The notes: generated from the letters alone by a model not told the origin. DNA of 58,602 bases from CAZEQJ01 sp964514385 (GCA_964514385.1 CAZEQJ010000021.1:1-58602); one strand, 5' to 3'; numbered from the stretch's first letter, positions 43,535 to 54,171 are shown. Numbers and translations are program-made.

Positions 43535-46500
43535 TTAATGGATGATGGAAATGGATTTGGTAATTACTTCTTCATTTCCTTCCATCAATATCATGTATTG
43601 CCCACTCGCAAAGCGATGCGTATCGATAATTTTGGCAGATTCTCCGTTGAGAGTCAAATTAAGTACTACTTCGCCTTCAATGTTAATTATTGAGATTCGA
43701 TTCATATTACTCAGGCCATCGATTGTAAACCTGTCTGATGCCGGATTTGGATAAATACCTATCGATACTGCAGGTTCATTCAAAGGCATTTCACCGGGAA
43801 CTGTTTCAAGTTCTTCATCTACAACTCTGAACCAGCTGTTCATATCGGATTTAGGATTATCAATTTCGCCTTCATCCACTTCGCTGGAGCTATACCATCT
43901 TTTTCTTTTAAACTCAAGACTTGCCGTTTGACTGGAAGTGTTTCCTGATGCATCGGTAGCAGTCACATTCAGATCAAATGATGGCCCTCTGAACATTACA
44001 GGATTGCCATGCCTGTCGTACAATACATCAAATCTGAATTTGTTTTCAAGAAAGCGGTAGGATTCACCGTTCTGCACTTCAAACCCTCCATCACTGATCA
44101 GTTGATCATAAAATGCATATGGGTCTGGTGCAAATACGATGATTCGCTTTTTCCAGAAGTCAATTTTGACCTTAGTGAGAAAATACTCGAATTCCTTTTC
44201 ATCGTCCTCTTTATGCCATCCATTATGTCGATCCCAGCTCCAGGCTGTGCATATATATACTACTCGAAAATTACTTAGATCACCTGGCAGGGCTATTACA
44301 CCTGTTGTCTCTGGCATCGCATCACACTGGTCTGTGGCACTAAAATCCGTCGTGTATAGCCCCTTAATTGGCCATCTTCTCCATTTTACCTGATTGAAGG
44401 AGGCTTCTGTGACAATTGGAGCTGTAACATCCAGTACTTCTATTGCTACTGACGCTGAACTTACATTATCGTTGTTATCTGTTGCTGTAACTATTATGGT
44501 ATTAACACCTACATCCATACACGAAAAATCGGTTTTACTTAAAGAAATGGATGAAATACCACAAGCATCATTGATACCACCGTCAACATCCTGGACAGTT
44601 ATGGATCCTGCACCCGTTTCATCTAATGATAACGTGAAGTTATTCAATATCAACTCAGGTGCGATATTGTCCTCAACGGTCACGATAGCCGTAGCCGATG
44701 CGCTGTTGCCGTTTACATCTGTTGCTGTGAGGGTCACGGTATTTTCGCCTACATTGCTGCAATCGAAAGATTCGATATCCAATGCCAGCGAAGCAATCGC
44801 ACAGTTGTCAGTTGAGCCGTTGTCAATATCAACTGCGGAGATCGATGCTGCACCGCTTTCATCCAGCTGAACGGTAATGTTTTGTGTCACCACGACCGGC
44901 GCGATATTGTCCTCAACGGTCACGATAGCCGTAGCCGATGCGCTGTTGCCGTTTANNNNNNNNNNNNNNNNNNNNNNNNNNNNNNNNNNNNNNNNNNNNN
45001 NNNNNNNNNNNNNNNNNNNNNNNNNNNNNNNNNNNNNNNNNNNNNNNNNNNNNNNGCGAAGCAATCGCACAGTTGTCAGTTGAGCCGTTGTCAATATCAA
45101 CTGCGGAGATGGATGCCGCCCCGTTTTCATCCAGCTGGACGGTGATATCCTGGGTAGAAAGTACTGGTGCCTGATCATCAGTTATAGTTACATTAAAAGT
45201 TTCAGATGCAGCATTTCCACACGCATCTGTTGCAGTCACCGTTATGTCATAAGAACCGGTTTCATAGAATCCGGCAGGAGAAGAGAAACTCAGGCTTGCA
45301 TCACTGCAATTATCAGAAGCTGTAATCCCGTCAAAATTTATGATCGTGCCGCAGGCGTCACCTTCGGCACTAAGCTTAAGCATTTCAGGTACGTTAATGA
45401 TTACGGGTGCCACATCATCAACAATCGTGATTGTCTGTGTAACTGCAGCAGTATTTCCGGCAGCATCGGTTGCTGTCCACGTACGCGTAATGGTACCATT
45501 ACAATCATCACCAGCAGATAATTCCTCAAATACAACTGTGATATTATCATCCACATTATCTGTTGCTGTTAGCGTTGCCGGTGCCGGTACGTCATTACGG
45601 CATGACAATAAAATATCCTGTGGTATAGATGAAAAAACCGGGGCTTCTGTATCTGTCTGTTCAAACTCAATTGTGACAAGTCCGTTGCCGCTACGGATAC
45701 CGGACGTATTATTTTGGTTGGTCAGAATACTGAAGGATCCGCCACCTCCGGCCAGTCGTCCGCCATCACCTCCGGTGTAGCCACCACCGCCGCCGCCGCC
45801 CCAACAGCCGGCACCGCCGCCGCCGCCAAAGCCTCCAATGCGGAAACCACCACCAAAGCAGAAATCCTGGCCTCCGAAAGCTCCGTTCAGAAAGCTGAGT
45901 CCTCCGCTACCGGAACTGCCGTCATTAGCACCGTTGCCTACAAATCCGCCACCACCGGAACCCCATGAAGGGCTGCTCACAATACCACCGTTCAATGTTG
46001 TTGCTTTGGGTATACCCCCGCCAGTAGAGGCATTGGAACCTGAACCTGTGGTACCTCCGCTGGTAACGACCCCCGGATAACCATCACGCAAAACGGCTGC
46101 TCTTGTACCGCCACCACCACCGGCAATCAGTACCGGTTCAACAAATAGTCCGGCAAATGGTCCGGTATTGATCTGATATGGAGAACTGGGGACCACTTTT
46201 ACAATAAAGGATCCGCCGCCTCCGCCGCCACTGCCTTGAGATTCTGTAGGCCGGAATTTCGTACCCTCGCCACCTACAAGTATCAGGTAGCGCTCACCGG
46301 GGGTGACGGTGAGGTCTCCACTCATATAAGCGCCTCTTCCTCCCTGATAATTGAGGTCGCCGGCCTTCCCTTGTGCCCCGAATGCCTCCATTCGTACCTG
46401 AGTGACACCAGCGGGTACTGTCCATTCCACAACTCTTCCTGAAAAGTCGAACGTAAGTTTATTGCCAATCTGCACCTGACCCCATGCCGACGAACTCAGC

Positions 46501-46538
46501 AGAATCAGAAAACCAATTATTAGTCTCAGCACCTTCAT
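43535..46538 (-). CDS. Large T9SS-exported surface protein: glycine-rich domain, HYR repeats; interrupted by assembly gap
   Basis: One gene spans both sides of the 100-N gap. From the ATG ending at 46538 it has a signal peptide (to SSAWGQ), a glycine-rich domain (FDFSGRVVEWTVPAGVTQV, many GGGGGG runs, about 25-290) and HYR/Ig-like repeats with TDNCAIAS, FDCSNVGENTVTLTATD and NGNSASATAIVTVED. After a unique region (about residues 44400 to 43900 in bases) the C-terminus is a type IX sorting domain (GIYPNPASDRF to ITKSISIIH). The two sides read in different frames only because the N run has arbitrary length. Removing 28 Ns restores one frame (about 991 aa if no repeats are missing). Adhesion or matrix function is likely. 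It overlaps the upstream 122-aa gene by 4 bp. Confidence 0.88.
44661..45167. repeat. 240-bp tandem HYR repeats, collapsed at the gap
   Basis: The unit starting at 44661 recurs at 44901 with near identity (period 240 bp = 80 codons). The partial unit after the gap (from 45056) continues it. Near-identical units explain why the assembler could not bridge this place. Confidence 0.9.
44956..45055. other. Assembly gap (100 N)
   Basis: A run of exactly 100 Ns inside the HYR repeats. By aligning both sides to the intact unit, the missing sequence should be 72 bp plus a multiple of 240 bp. Confidence 0.98.
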
Positions 46539-46897
46539 ATCATCGTTGTTTTTATGGTGAATGAATCAGCACTGAGGCCATCATAGCTTGTGAAGGTTAA
46601 GGCAGCATTGTTGTCACATTGGCCTTCTACAATTTCGTCGGCCATGAGGGCTACCTCGTAAGGTGAGTCAGATGCATCTACGACGGCTGTTCCACCATTG
46701 ATTGTAACTTCTACCTGAATCAATGCATTGTGATCCAGCGTATTCTGGATTCGAATCAGGACCTTATCACTACCGTCGCAGTCCTGCACGGTGTAATAAA
46801 AAACGATTCCGCTTTCTTCCGTTATCTTCACCCATTCATTCTGAGCAAACAATAAAGGTGAGCAGAAAAATAAAATAAGGATGTAAATTTTAGACAT
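46535..46897 (-). CDS. Small secreted protein coupled to the HYR surface protein
   Basis: Starting at the ATG ending at 46897 (another at 46903), the ~120-aa product has a signal peptide (MSKIYILILFFCSPLLFAQ) and a mature beta-rich domain with two cysteines (QDCDGSDKVLI and EGQCDNNAAL). It resembles a single Ig-like or jelly-roll module. Its stop overlaps the start of the HYR gene (ATGA), so they form an operon, and it may be a partner or chaperone on the surface. No named family is recognised. The 284 bp upstream (46904-47187) is a divergent promoter region. Confidence 0.75.
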   Translation of the reverse strand: MSKIYILILFFCSPLLFAQNEWVKITEESGIVFYYTVQDCDGSDKVLIRIQNTLDHNALIQVEVTINGGTAVVDASDSPYEVALMADEIVEGQCDNNAALTFTSYDGLSADSFTIKTTMI

Positions 46898-47187
46898 AAG
46901 CAATAGGTTAGGTGAAAAATCTGATGATTCTTAAAAGCTGGGTGAAGACCGATTATTCGGTTTATACAATGATACGAATATTTTTACAGGAATCATATAC
47001 CCAATATGGGGTATATTCAGTTTGGTTTGGGATGATAAGCTAACGGAAAAAGGCCCTGTTCACACCGAAAAAATTCCCACCACCACATACTATTGTCCAT
47101 ATATCCTAAATCCATTAATTAGTATATCCTGATTTTTATATATTGCGAAGATATGTAAGAGACTACCATCCGAACTAAAAGAAACTT

Positions 47188-49059
47188 ATGAGTAACACGT
47201 TTTCACCATTGGATTATACGGTATTTGCGATATACTGTGTAGTAATTGTAGGGCTTGGATTGTATCTGTCCAGAAATAAAAAGGGTCATGAGCGTACGGC
47301 ACAGGATTATTTTCTGGCCAATAAGTCATTAACATGGTGGGCTATAGGAGCTTCCCTGATTGCGGCCAATATTTCTGCAGAACATTTTATCGCCATGTCA
47401 GGATCAGGTTTTGCGATAGGACTTGGTATTGCTGCCTATGAATGGATGGCTGCCATTACCCTGATTGTTGTGGGTAAATACTTCATTCCTATTTTCATTG
47501 AAAAGGAAATATATACCATGCCCCAGTTTGTTAATGGCCGCTTCAACAAGTTTGTGAGTGGCTTTTTTGCAATATTCTGGCTTGCGGTGTATGTTTTTGT
47601 AAACCTCACTTCGGTAAGTTACCTGGGCGCTCTGGCACTCCGGGAAATTGTAGGCATTCCCCTGATTTGGGGAATAATTGGCCTTCTGGCTTTTTCCGGA
47701 CTATATAGTATTTATGGAGGACTTTCTTCTGTCGCATGGACAGATGTTATACAGGTAATATTCCTCATTTTTGGTGGGTTGGTAACCACATTTCTGGCAC
47801 TTAAAGCTGTGGGAGGTGGTGAAATATTGCACGGCTTCAATACCATTTATCAGCAGGCGAGCGATCATTTTGTGATGATCATCAAACGGGGACTTATGGA
47901 AGTGCCTGATAAGATAAATCCGGAAACAGGTAGTGTTGAGAGCTTTAAAGATGCCTTTACCGATTTGCCAGGTCTCGCTGTACTGCTCGGAGCGATGTGG
48001 ATCACAAACATGGGATACTGGGGTTTCAACCAGTATATTATTCAAAAAGGATTAGCTGCAAAATCGATGGAAGAAGCAAAGAAAGGCCTAGTATTTGCAG
48101 GGTATCTTAAGATTCTTATTCCATTACTGGTAATTATACCGGGTATTACGGCTTATGTGATCCAGCAGGATCCGTCCCTCGTTGCAGGGTACGATATCGT
48201 CGGTGAAATCAATAAGTCGGATGAAGCCTATCCCTTCCTGTTGAAAAACTTTGTGCCTGCCGGTGTTCGCGGACTGGCATTTGCAGCCCTTACGGCGGCG
48301 ATTGTATCATCTCTTGCCTCGATGATCAACTCGACATCTACTGTATTCACGATGGATATTTACAAGGTATATATCAATAAAAATGCTAACAACAGACAGA
48401 TGGTGAGAACAGGCCGTCTGGCTGCAGTTGTTGCCCTTGTTATCGCGGTTATCGTTGCTCCTGCACTACGTAATCTTGATCAGGTATTTCAGTATATCCA
48501 GGAATACACAGGTTTTATTTATCCGGGTGTAGTGGTAGTATTTGCAATGGGCCTTTTCTGGAAACAGATAACGACCCGTGCCGCAATATGGACCACCATT
48601 GTAACTATACCAATGGGTGCAGCATTTAAGTTGTTGCTTCCTGACCTGCCATTTATTCTTCGAATGGGGTATGTATTTATTATCCTTTGTACCATTGCCA
48701 GCGTCATTAGCTTCTTTGACAAGGCACCAAAAGTAAAGGTTGACCTTCCGGATGGCAAAGAACAAAAAGATCTGGTAAGGTGGGCCATATTCTTCGGTGT
48801 ACTTGGGGTTTTTGGAGCTGTTTTCACGACAATTACCCTCAATACCTATGATTATCTGGGTATTCAGTCACTCTATATGCTCTCCACATTATTTATAATG
48901 CTTGCCATTATTCTGTATACCAATGCGAAAATTGACACCATGGATAAAAATGCGATTCGGGTACATGAATCTCTTTTCAATACATCTGTGGTGTTTAATG
49001 TGGCTGCTATCGGAATAGTTGCGATTGTGGCTGCATTGTATATTGCTTTCTGGATGTAA
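47188..49059 (+). CDS. Na+/sugar symporter of the SSS family, vSGLT-like (probable galactose)
   Basis: The 623-aa inner-membrane protein has about 14 membrane segments. It matches Vibrio vSGLT motif by motif: DYFLANKSLTWWAIGASLIA, ANISAEHFIAMSGSG, YEWMAAITLIVVGKYF, YGGLSSVAWTDVIQV, NQYIIQKGLAAKS, AAIVSSLASMINST and FQYIQEYTGFI. vSGLT transports galactose with Na+. Together with GH53 and GH2 beta-galactosidase this favours galactose uptake. A closing segment after ~550 includes a 14th helix. It has its own strong terminator. Confidence 0.95.
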   Translation: MSNTFSPLDYTVFAIYCVVIVGLGLYLSRNKKGHERTAQDYFLANKSLTWWAIGASLIAANISAEHFIAMSGSGFAIGLGIAAYEWMAAITLIVVGKYFIPIFIEKEIYTMPQFVNGRFNKFVSGFFAIFWLAVYVFVNLTSVSYLGALALREIVGIPLIWGIIGLLAFSGLYSIYGGLSSVAWTDVIQVIFLIFGGLVTTFLALKAVGGGEILHGFNTIYQQASDHFVMIIKRGLMEVPDKINPETGSVESFKDAFTDLPGLAVLLGAMWITNMGYWGFNQYIIQKGLAAKSMEEAKKGLVFAGYLKILIPLLVIIPGITAYVIQQDPSLVAGYDIVGEINKSDEAYPFLLKNFVPAGVRGLAFAALTAAIVSSLASMINSTSTVFTMDIYKVYINKNANNRQMVRTGRLAAVVALVIAVIVAPALRNLDQVFQYIQEYTGFIYPGVVVVFAMGLFWKQITTRAAIWTTIVTIPMGAAFKLLLPDLPFILRMGYVFIILCTIASVISFFDKAPKVKVDLPDGKEQKDLVRWAIFFGVLGVFGAVFTTITLNTYDYLGIQSLYMLSTLFIMLAIILYTNAKIDTMDKNAIRVHESLFNTSVVFNVAAIGIVAIVAALYIAFWM

Positions 49060-49082
49060 ATGAGGCATATATCATGTCAATG

Positions 49083-49119
49083 AAAAGCACTGCGGTTTTC
49101 TGCAGTGCTTTTTATTTTT
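49083..49119 (+). terminator. Rho-independent terminator after the SSS transporter
   Basis: AAAAGCACTGC (49083-49093) pairs perfectly with GCAGTGCTTTT (49102-49112) across an 8-base loop, followed by a T-rich run. Confidence 0.93.
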
Positions 49120-49201
49120 GTGCCAAGTAAGATTGTAGGCGCAATTTACTATTTATAACCACTTTATTTTAATACTTTAGAGTAGAATCAAGTAATGGGC
49201 G

Positions 49202-51529
49202 TTGAAAACACGATCACTTTTTTTTGAAATTCTGCAAAATGAACCCGGAATATTCGATGAGATCCGAACCTATGGACAGTCAGGCATCATAGTTATTTCG
49301 GATAAGCTGGAAGAAGTATATACCGATAACCGCCTTATTAATGAGCTTGGGTTCAGGAAGGAGAGTACATTTCTTACTAAAAATAAAGCATTACTTGACT
49401 CACTTCAAAGAGACGTATTCTTACAAAGTAAGAATATAATATCGCTTAAGAATGCAAAAGGCGATACCCAAAAGCTCAATGCGCACAAAGTCATCACCAA
49501 AACACAAAATATCCGCATATGCATTCTGATGCTGGATGATCTACCGGATAATCAGTTTTCGTTTTCCACGTATCAGAACGACGAAGATGTGGTTCATAAC
49601 CTCCTGGAGTGGCTGAAGAACGATGAGCTGGGATTAAAGAAAAACCAGTACGACAAAATCCGCTCCTCCATCAAGCGCCTGGTCGATACCGTAAACAGTT
49701 ACGATAGTATTAACAATAATATACCCGGAGCAGTATTGCGATATAAGATTAATGCGGATTATTCAGATGAATTACTCTACATAAGTGAGGGGGTTAACCA
49801 GGTTTGGGGACTTACAGTGTCAGAGGCCATGAAAAATGTCGCCAAACTATGGGAACCTGTAGTACCCGAAGACCTGAGCGGTATGCAAAACTCCATAATT
49901 CAATCCGGAGAAAAGCTTACGGAGTGGGACCATATGTGGCGTATTCGGCAGAAAGGCAGAGTGAAATGGCTTCATGGAAGAGGTGTGCCAAAAAAACAGA
50001 AGGATGGGGGCGTCGAGTGGGATACGCTGATTCTGGATATTACAGCAATAAAGGAATATGAAAAGGCATTGAAAGAATCGGAAGATAAAATCAACAAGCT
50101 TGTCAAAAATGTTCCCGGCGTAGTATTTCAGTTTGAAGCCTTTATGAATGGTGAATCCCGCTTTGCCTATCTTTCAGAACAGTTTAAGCTGCTGCACCCC
50201 GAAGTGGATTATAACAATGTGCTTGATGATCCTTCCATTGCTTTCGGCACTGTCCATGCTGATTATCTTCCGCATCTGATGTCTTTAATTCAGAAGGGCT
50301 TTCATTCTTCCGAACCGATTGATTTTACATATCGGGTAAAATCAAAGGAGGTGATCTGGCATAACATTATTGCTACTCCCGAAAAAATGGAAAGCCGGGT
50401 GGCATGGTACGGTATCATCCGAGACGTTACACATGAGATCAAGTCAAGACAGGAGATAGAATTACTGGCAAATACAGCCCGGCACTCTAGCGACATATTA
50501 TTAACCGTAGAAAATGACGGCAGAATAAGCTGGTCCAACGATGTGGTGCATGAAGAGTTCAATGCTGGAAACGGTAAACTTACAGATCTTCGGCTGGACG
50601 AACTGCTGTTGAAAAACAATATCTCAAAAGAAGAGCTTCCTGCTATCCTAAAATCCTTCAAAGGAAAAAAATCCTACGAAAATATTCTTCCCTTTAGTGG
50701 CAGTGAAGAAAAGAAATGGTTCAATTTCAATATTAAGCCGGTCTATGACAATGATAAAAAGGTGTATAATATTGCACGGCTTGCCAATATTACCCACGTA
50801 ATTGAAAGACAGCTGGCACTGCAACAGCTTTTGGATGAGACAGCCGAACAGCGAAACAGATTCCAGCAATATGCCTATATCACCTCACATAATATCCGAT
50901 CCAATGTAGCCCGGATCATCGGGCTTGTAAAACTGATAAAATCAGAAAAGGAAAATGCAGATTATCTGAATATGCTTGACGACTGTGCTGAAATGCTCGA
51001 TACTACGTTGTCGAATATCAGTGAGCTGATAACCATGGAGAAGGAATTTTCATCGCCAACCTACAAGCCGTATTCTCTCAAGGAAGCCTGCATCCGGCAG
51101 GTTGATATGCTCAGAACAACTATCAGACAAAAGGAAGTAAAGATCGATTTACAGCTGGATGACATTGTGCTCCATACTATGCCTGCCTATATTGACAGTA
51201 TACTTAATAATCTGCTGACCAATGCACTTAAATATGGCGTTACGCCAACTTCAAACAAGATAAAGGTAGTATTGAAGAAAAAAAATGACAAAAAAGTGGT
51301 CCTGATCGTACAGGACTATGGGCGTGGCATTGATGTAGAAAAATACAGGGACAGATTGTTTAAGATAGGAAGCCGGCTACATGAGGTGAGTACCGGCAAT
51401 GGGTTGGGTCTTTATCTTGTTCACCGTCAGGCAAGTACAATAGGTGCAGATATCGACCTGAAAAGCAAGCCGAATGAGGGGGCTAAGTTCACTGTTACTT
51501 TTCCTGTAGTTAATCCGGAGAACCTTTAA
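49202..51529 (+). CDS. Multi-PAS cytoplasmic sensor histidine kinase
   Basis: A TTG start at 49202 gives 775 aa; no in-frame ATG precedes it nearby. An N-terminal PAS-like region (about 15-110) is followed by PAS/PAC modules (about 175-285, ending DTLILDITAIKEYE, and 300-415, ending WYGIIRDVTHEIKS) and another before the kinase core. The phosphoacceptor is His563 in TSHNIRSNVARI. The ATPase domain has NNLLTNALKYG, VQDYGRGID and GNGLGLYLVH. No membrane segment is seen, so it senses a cytoplasmic signal. No response regulator gene is adjacent; the exonuclease and DUF294 genes follow closely. Confidence 0.92.
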   Translation: MKTRSLFFEILQNEPGIFDEIRTYGQSGIIVISDKLEEVYTDNRLINELGFRKESTFLTKNKALLDSLQRDVFLQSKNIISLKNAKGDTQKLNAHKVITKTQNIRICILMLDDLPDNQFSFSTYQNDEDVVHNLLEWLKNDELGLKKNQYDKIRSSIKRLVDTVNSYDSINNNIPGAVLRYKINADYSDELLYISEGVNQVWGLTVSEAMKNVAKLWEPVVPEDLSGMQNSIIQSGEKLTEWDHMWRIRQKGRVKWLHGRGVPKKQKDGGVEWDTLILDITAIKEYEKALKESEDKINKLVKNVPGVVFQFEAFMNGESRFAYLSEQFKLLHPEVDYNNVLDDPSIAFGTVHADYLPHLMSLIQKGFHSSEPIDFTYRVKSKEVIWHNIIATPEKMESRVAWYGIIRDVTHEIKSRQEIELLANTARHSSDILLTVENDGRISWSNDVVHEEFNAGNGKLTDLRLDELLLKNNISKEELPAILKSFKGKKSYENILPFSGSEEKKWFNFNIKPVYDNDKKVYNIARLANITHVIERQLALQQLLDETAEQRNRFQQYAYITSHNIRSNVARIIGLVKLIKSEKENADYLNMLDDCAEMLDTTLSNISELITMEKEFSSPTYKPYSLKEACIRQVDMLRTTIRQKEVKIDLQLDDIVLHTMPAYIDSILNNLLTNALKYGVTPTSNKIKVVLKKKNDKKVVLIVQDYGRGIDVEKYRDRLFKIGSRLHEVSTGNGLGLYLVHRQASTIGADIDLKSKPNEGAKFTVTFPVVNPENL

Positions 51530-51539
51530 AAGCATTTTT

Positions 51540-52253
51540 TTGCACACAAACTATCTCTTTATTGATACCGAGACGTCTGCAAAGCCGAAAGATTTGATGG
51601 CGTCGGTAAATGATCTCGAAGCATGGCCGGAGGTGATACAGGCTGCCTGGGTGATCTACTCGCCAGAAAGATCTTTGCTCCTTGAACGGAATTTTTATAT
51701 TTACAATGAAGGATTAACTATCGATCCAAATGCGGAAAAAGTGCACGGCATTGACGGGCAATATTTAAAGGAAAACGGAGTTAGCCGAAAACAGGTAGCC
51801 CGGGCCTTTTCAGGTGATCTTCACCGATATAAGCCTGTTGTGGTTGGCCATTTTGTTGAGCTTGACAGTAAGATGATGCAGGTGACGCAGCTTCGAAGCG
51901 GGCAGAAAAATACATTAGCAGAATACTCTCATTTCTGCACAATGCGCTCAACATCCGATTACAGCAACTACCGTTATCATGAATTCCCCCAACTTCGTGA
52001 ACTTTACAGTAAGCTGGTTGGTGACAAACTGCAAGGCGCCCATGATGCCTTACATGATGCCCGTGCCACAGCACGCGTGTTCTATGCACTTGTGGATAGA
52101 AATGAATTTAATGACGAACTCATTCGGCGGAATCTATTTAAAGTACGGGATAAGTTTGGACGACGGCGAAAACACGGGAAAGGGTGCCTGACCCCATTGA
52201 TGTTTACATTGATTTTAACCCTATTCATTTTATACGGATGGAGGATATTATAA
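51540..52253 (+). CDS. DnaQ-like 3'-5' exonuclease with C-terminal membrane anchor
   Basis: A TTG start at 51540, 10 bp after the kinase stop, gives 237 aa. The DEDDh fold is intact: Exo I with Asp9 and Glu11 (FIDTETS), Exo II in VGHFVELDSKMM, and Exo III in HDALHDARATA. The last ~20 residues (LTPLMFTLILTLFILYGWRI) form a membrane helix, unusual for this family. The gene overlaps the DUF294 gene by 16 bp. In many bacteria DnaQ-like exonucleases are found beside DUF294-CBS-cNMP proteins and SSS symporters; the substrate in that setting is unknown. Confidence 0.88.
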   Translation: MHTNYLFIDTETSAKPKDLMASVNDLEAWPEVIQAAWVIYSPERSLLLERNFYIYNEGLTIDPNAEKVHGIDGQYLKENGVSRKQVARAFSGDLHRYKPVVVGHFVELDSKMMQVTQLRSGQKNTLAEYSHFCTMRSTSDYSNYRYHEFPQLRELYSKLVGDKLQGAHDALHDARATARVFYALVDRNEFNDELIRRNLFKVRDKFGRRRKHGKGCLTPLMFTLILTLFILYGWRIL

Positions 52254-54139
52254 CATTTCTTAGTGAAAACAGGCCATTTTCCACCCTGCCAGCAGCGGAA
52301 CTGGAAAATCTGGCAAAACAACTCAGCCGCGTTGTTTATGAAAACAATGAAATTGTTTACCATCAGCATCGCACCAAAATTCAGGGCCTTGATATTATTT
52401 ACAAAGGAAAATATGAAACCTTTTTTTATAACAGCGAGGGATTAAAGGAAGCAGTTCATGTGCTTTCAGAGGGCGACTCCTATGGTGCATTCTCCATATT
52501 ATTGAATAAGCAGAAGTCTATAAGCTCGGTGATGGTGGAAAAGGGCACAATTGTCTATCGTTTACCGGCTGCTGCTTTTCTGAAATTATCCAAGAACTAC
52601 GAACCCTTTTATCAGTATTTTCTCACGCATTTTGGGCGTGAGATGCTCAACGATAAATATGCTACCTATGTGACCACGCCCTCCGCCGATATCGAGACGT
52701 TATCATTTGACCGGTATTTTGTTCGCAGGATTAACACCCTTAACCCAAGGCCCCTGATAAAATGCGACCCCAACACACCTTCATTTATGGCAGCAAGGAT
52801 CATGGAAGAAAACCGTTTCAGTTGCCTTTTTGTTGAAGATCCACACCAGGGTATTACAGGCTATATTACGGATATCATTCTTCGCAATAAGATAGTAGGG
52901 GAAGAAAGGCATTCACATACGCCAGTATCTCATATCATGGAAGGTCCTATCTTCAGAATCAACAGCAGGTCATTTGTATATGAAGCTGTTCTGATGATGT
53001 TCCGTCATAAAATCAGGTATCTAATCGTTGAAGAAGATGGGCATGACACCGGTGTCATCAGCCGTAGCCGGCTGTTATCTGACCAGTCGGAGTCGCCATT
53101 TATATTTATCCAATCGGTACGGAATGCATTAACAGTAGAAGAACTGGCAGAAAAATGGCAGGAAGTACCGGAAGTCGTATACCAGCTGCTGACCCGGGGC
53201 GTTAAGTCCGAGCTGGTAAACCAGATCATCACTAACGTTTCGGATACTATCGCCCAAAAAGTTATAGAAGGTGTAATTGAGGAAATAGGTGCACCACCGG
53301 CCAAATTTGTTTTTATGGCATTAGGCAGTGAGGGAAGGAGGGAGCAGACTCTTAAAACGGACCAGGATAATGCCATTATTTATGAAGATAAAGCCAACGA
53401 GTTTCGTGAAAAAACCAGAAAATATTTCCTGCACTTTGCTGAGCTGGTGTCAGAACGCCTCGACCGTATCGGGTTTACCTTCTGTACGGGTGGCTTAATG
53501 GCCAAAAACCCAAAATGGACACACTCACTTTCTCATTGGAAGAGAAATTATAACGAATGGATTGATAAGGTAAATCCCCAGTCGGTTATGAATTTTTCTA
53601 CCTTCTTTGATTGCCGCTATATTTTTGGTGAGAAAGATCTCATCACACAGCTGCAGGACCATATTGTCGAAAAGCTCGAGGATCCGGGTGACTATTTTTT
53701 TATTCAATTAGCTGATAATGCCCTACAGTACGAACCTCCCCTAACATTTTTCAAAAGCATAAGAACCATATCCAAGGGAAAACAGCAGGTCTTCAATATT
53801 AAAAAGGCAATGACACCTATCGTGGATTTGGTGAGGGTCTATTCACTTAAAAATAAGATAGTGCTTACCAATACGGGCGATCGGCTGGTGGCATTGAAAG
53901 ATCAAAAAATTTTTTCTGAAGAGGAATTTCACGAACTCATTCAGTCCTATTATTACCTCATGGGCATGAGGCTACGGTATCAGTCTCAATCCATTATTTT
54001 TGATAATGATGAGCCACATAACGATGTGGGCATCAAAACCCTTACAAAAATTGAGATCGTAACCGTGAAGGAAATTTTCAAAGTAATAGAAAAATTTCAG
54101 CAACGGATCAAAGTGGAGTTTAAAAGGCAGTTATTTTAA
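52238..54139 (+). CDS. cNMP-binding/CBS/DUF294 nucleotidyltransferase-like signalling protein
   Basis: I start at the ATG at 52238 (MEDIITFLSENRPF); 633 aa. Domains in order: cyclic-nucleotide-binding-like domain (about 10-130, EGDSYGAFSILL), two CBS repeats (about 165-285, FSCLFVEDPHQGITGYITD and IRYLIVEEDGHDTGVISRS), DUF294 nucleotidyltransferase (LGSEGRREQTLKTDQDNA, residues 362-379, with Asp375 and Asp377), and a C-terminal substrate-binding helical domain (MTPIVDLVRVYSLKN). It resembles GlnD-type nucleotidyltransferases and may modify a partner protein. The overlap with the exonuclease suggests joint action, possibly linked to transport control. Confidence 0.93.
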   Translation: MEDIITFLSENRPFSTLPAAELENLAKQLSRVVYENNEIVYHQHRTKIQGLDIIYKGKYETFFYNSEGLKEAVHVLSEGDSYGAFSILLNKQKSISSVMVEKGTIVYRLPAAAFLKLSKNYEPFYQYFLTHFGREMLNDKYATYVTTPSADIETLSFDRYFVRRINTLNPRPLIKCDPNTPSFMAARIMEENRFSCLFVEDPHQGITGYITDIILRNKIVGEERHSHTPVSHIMEGPIFRINSRSFVYEAVLMMFRHKIRYLIVEEDGHDTGVISRSRLLSDQSESPFIFIQSVRNALTVEELAEKWQEVPEVVYQLLTRGVKSELVNQIITNVSDTIAQKVIEGVIEEIGAPPAKFVFMALGSEGRREQTLKTDQDNAIIYEDKANEFREKTRKYFLHFAELVSERLDRIGFTFCTGGLMAKNPKWTHSLSHWKRNYNEWIDKVNPQSVMNFSTFFDCRYIFGEKDLITQLQDHIVEKLEDPGDYFFIQLADNALQYEPPLTFFKSIRTISKGKQQVFNIKKAMTPIVDLVRVYSLKNKIVLTNTGDRLVALKDQKIFSEEEFHELIQSYYYLMGMRLRYQSQSIIFDNDEPHNDVGIKTLTKIEIVTVKEIFKVIEKFQQRIKVEFKRQLF

Positions 54140-54166
54140 AAAAAAGGAAGCTCTCAGACTTCCTCT
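54137..54166 (-). terminator. Terminator of the EF-hand gene
   Basis: On the minus strand AGGAAG/CTTCCT (54145-54150 with 54159-54164) forms a short stem followed by a long T run (the A run at 54137-54145 on the plus strand). The stem is short but the T tract is strong. Confidence 0.65.
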
Positions 54167-54171
54167 ATTCC

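Noticed and set aside
44394..44870. Plus-strand Ser/Thr-rich frame across the HYR region
   Set aside because: It mirrors the repeat structure of the real minus-strand HYR gene.
44913..45178. Two separate or frameshifted surface-protein genes
   Set aside because: The apparent frame change falls exactly at the 100-N run; repeat alignment gives a 72 (+240n) bp gap that restores one frame.
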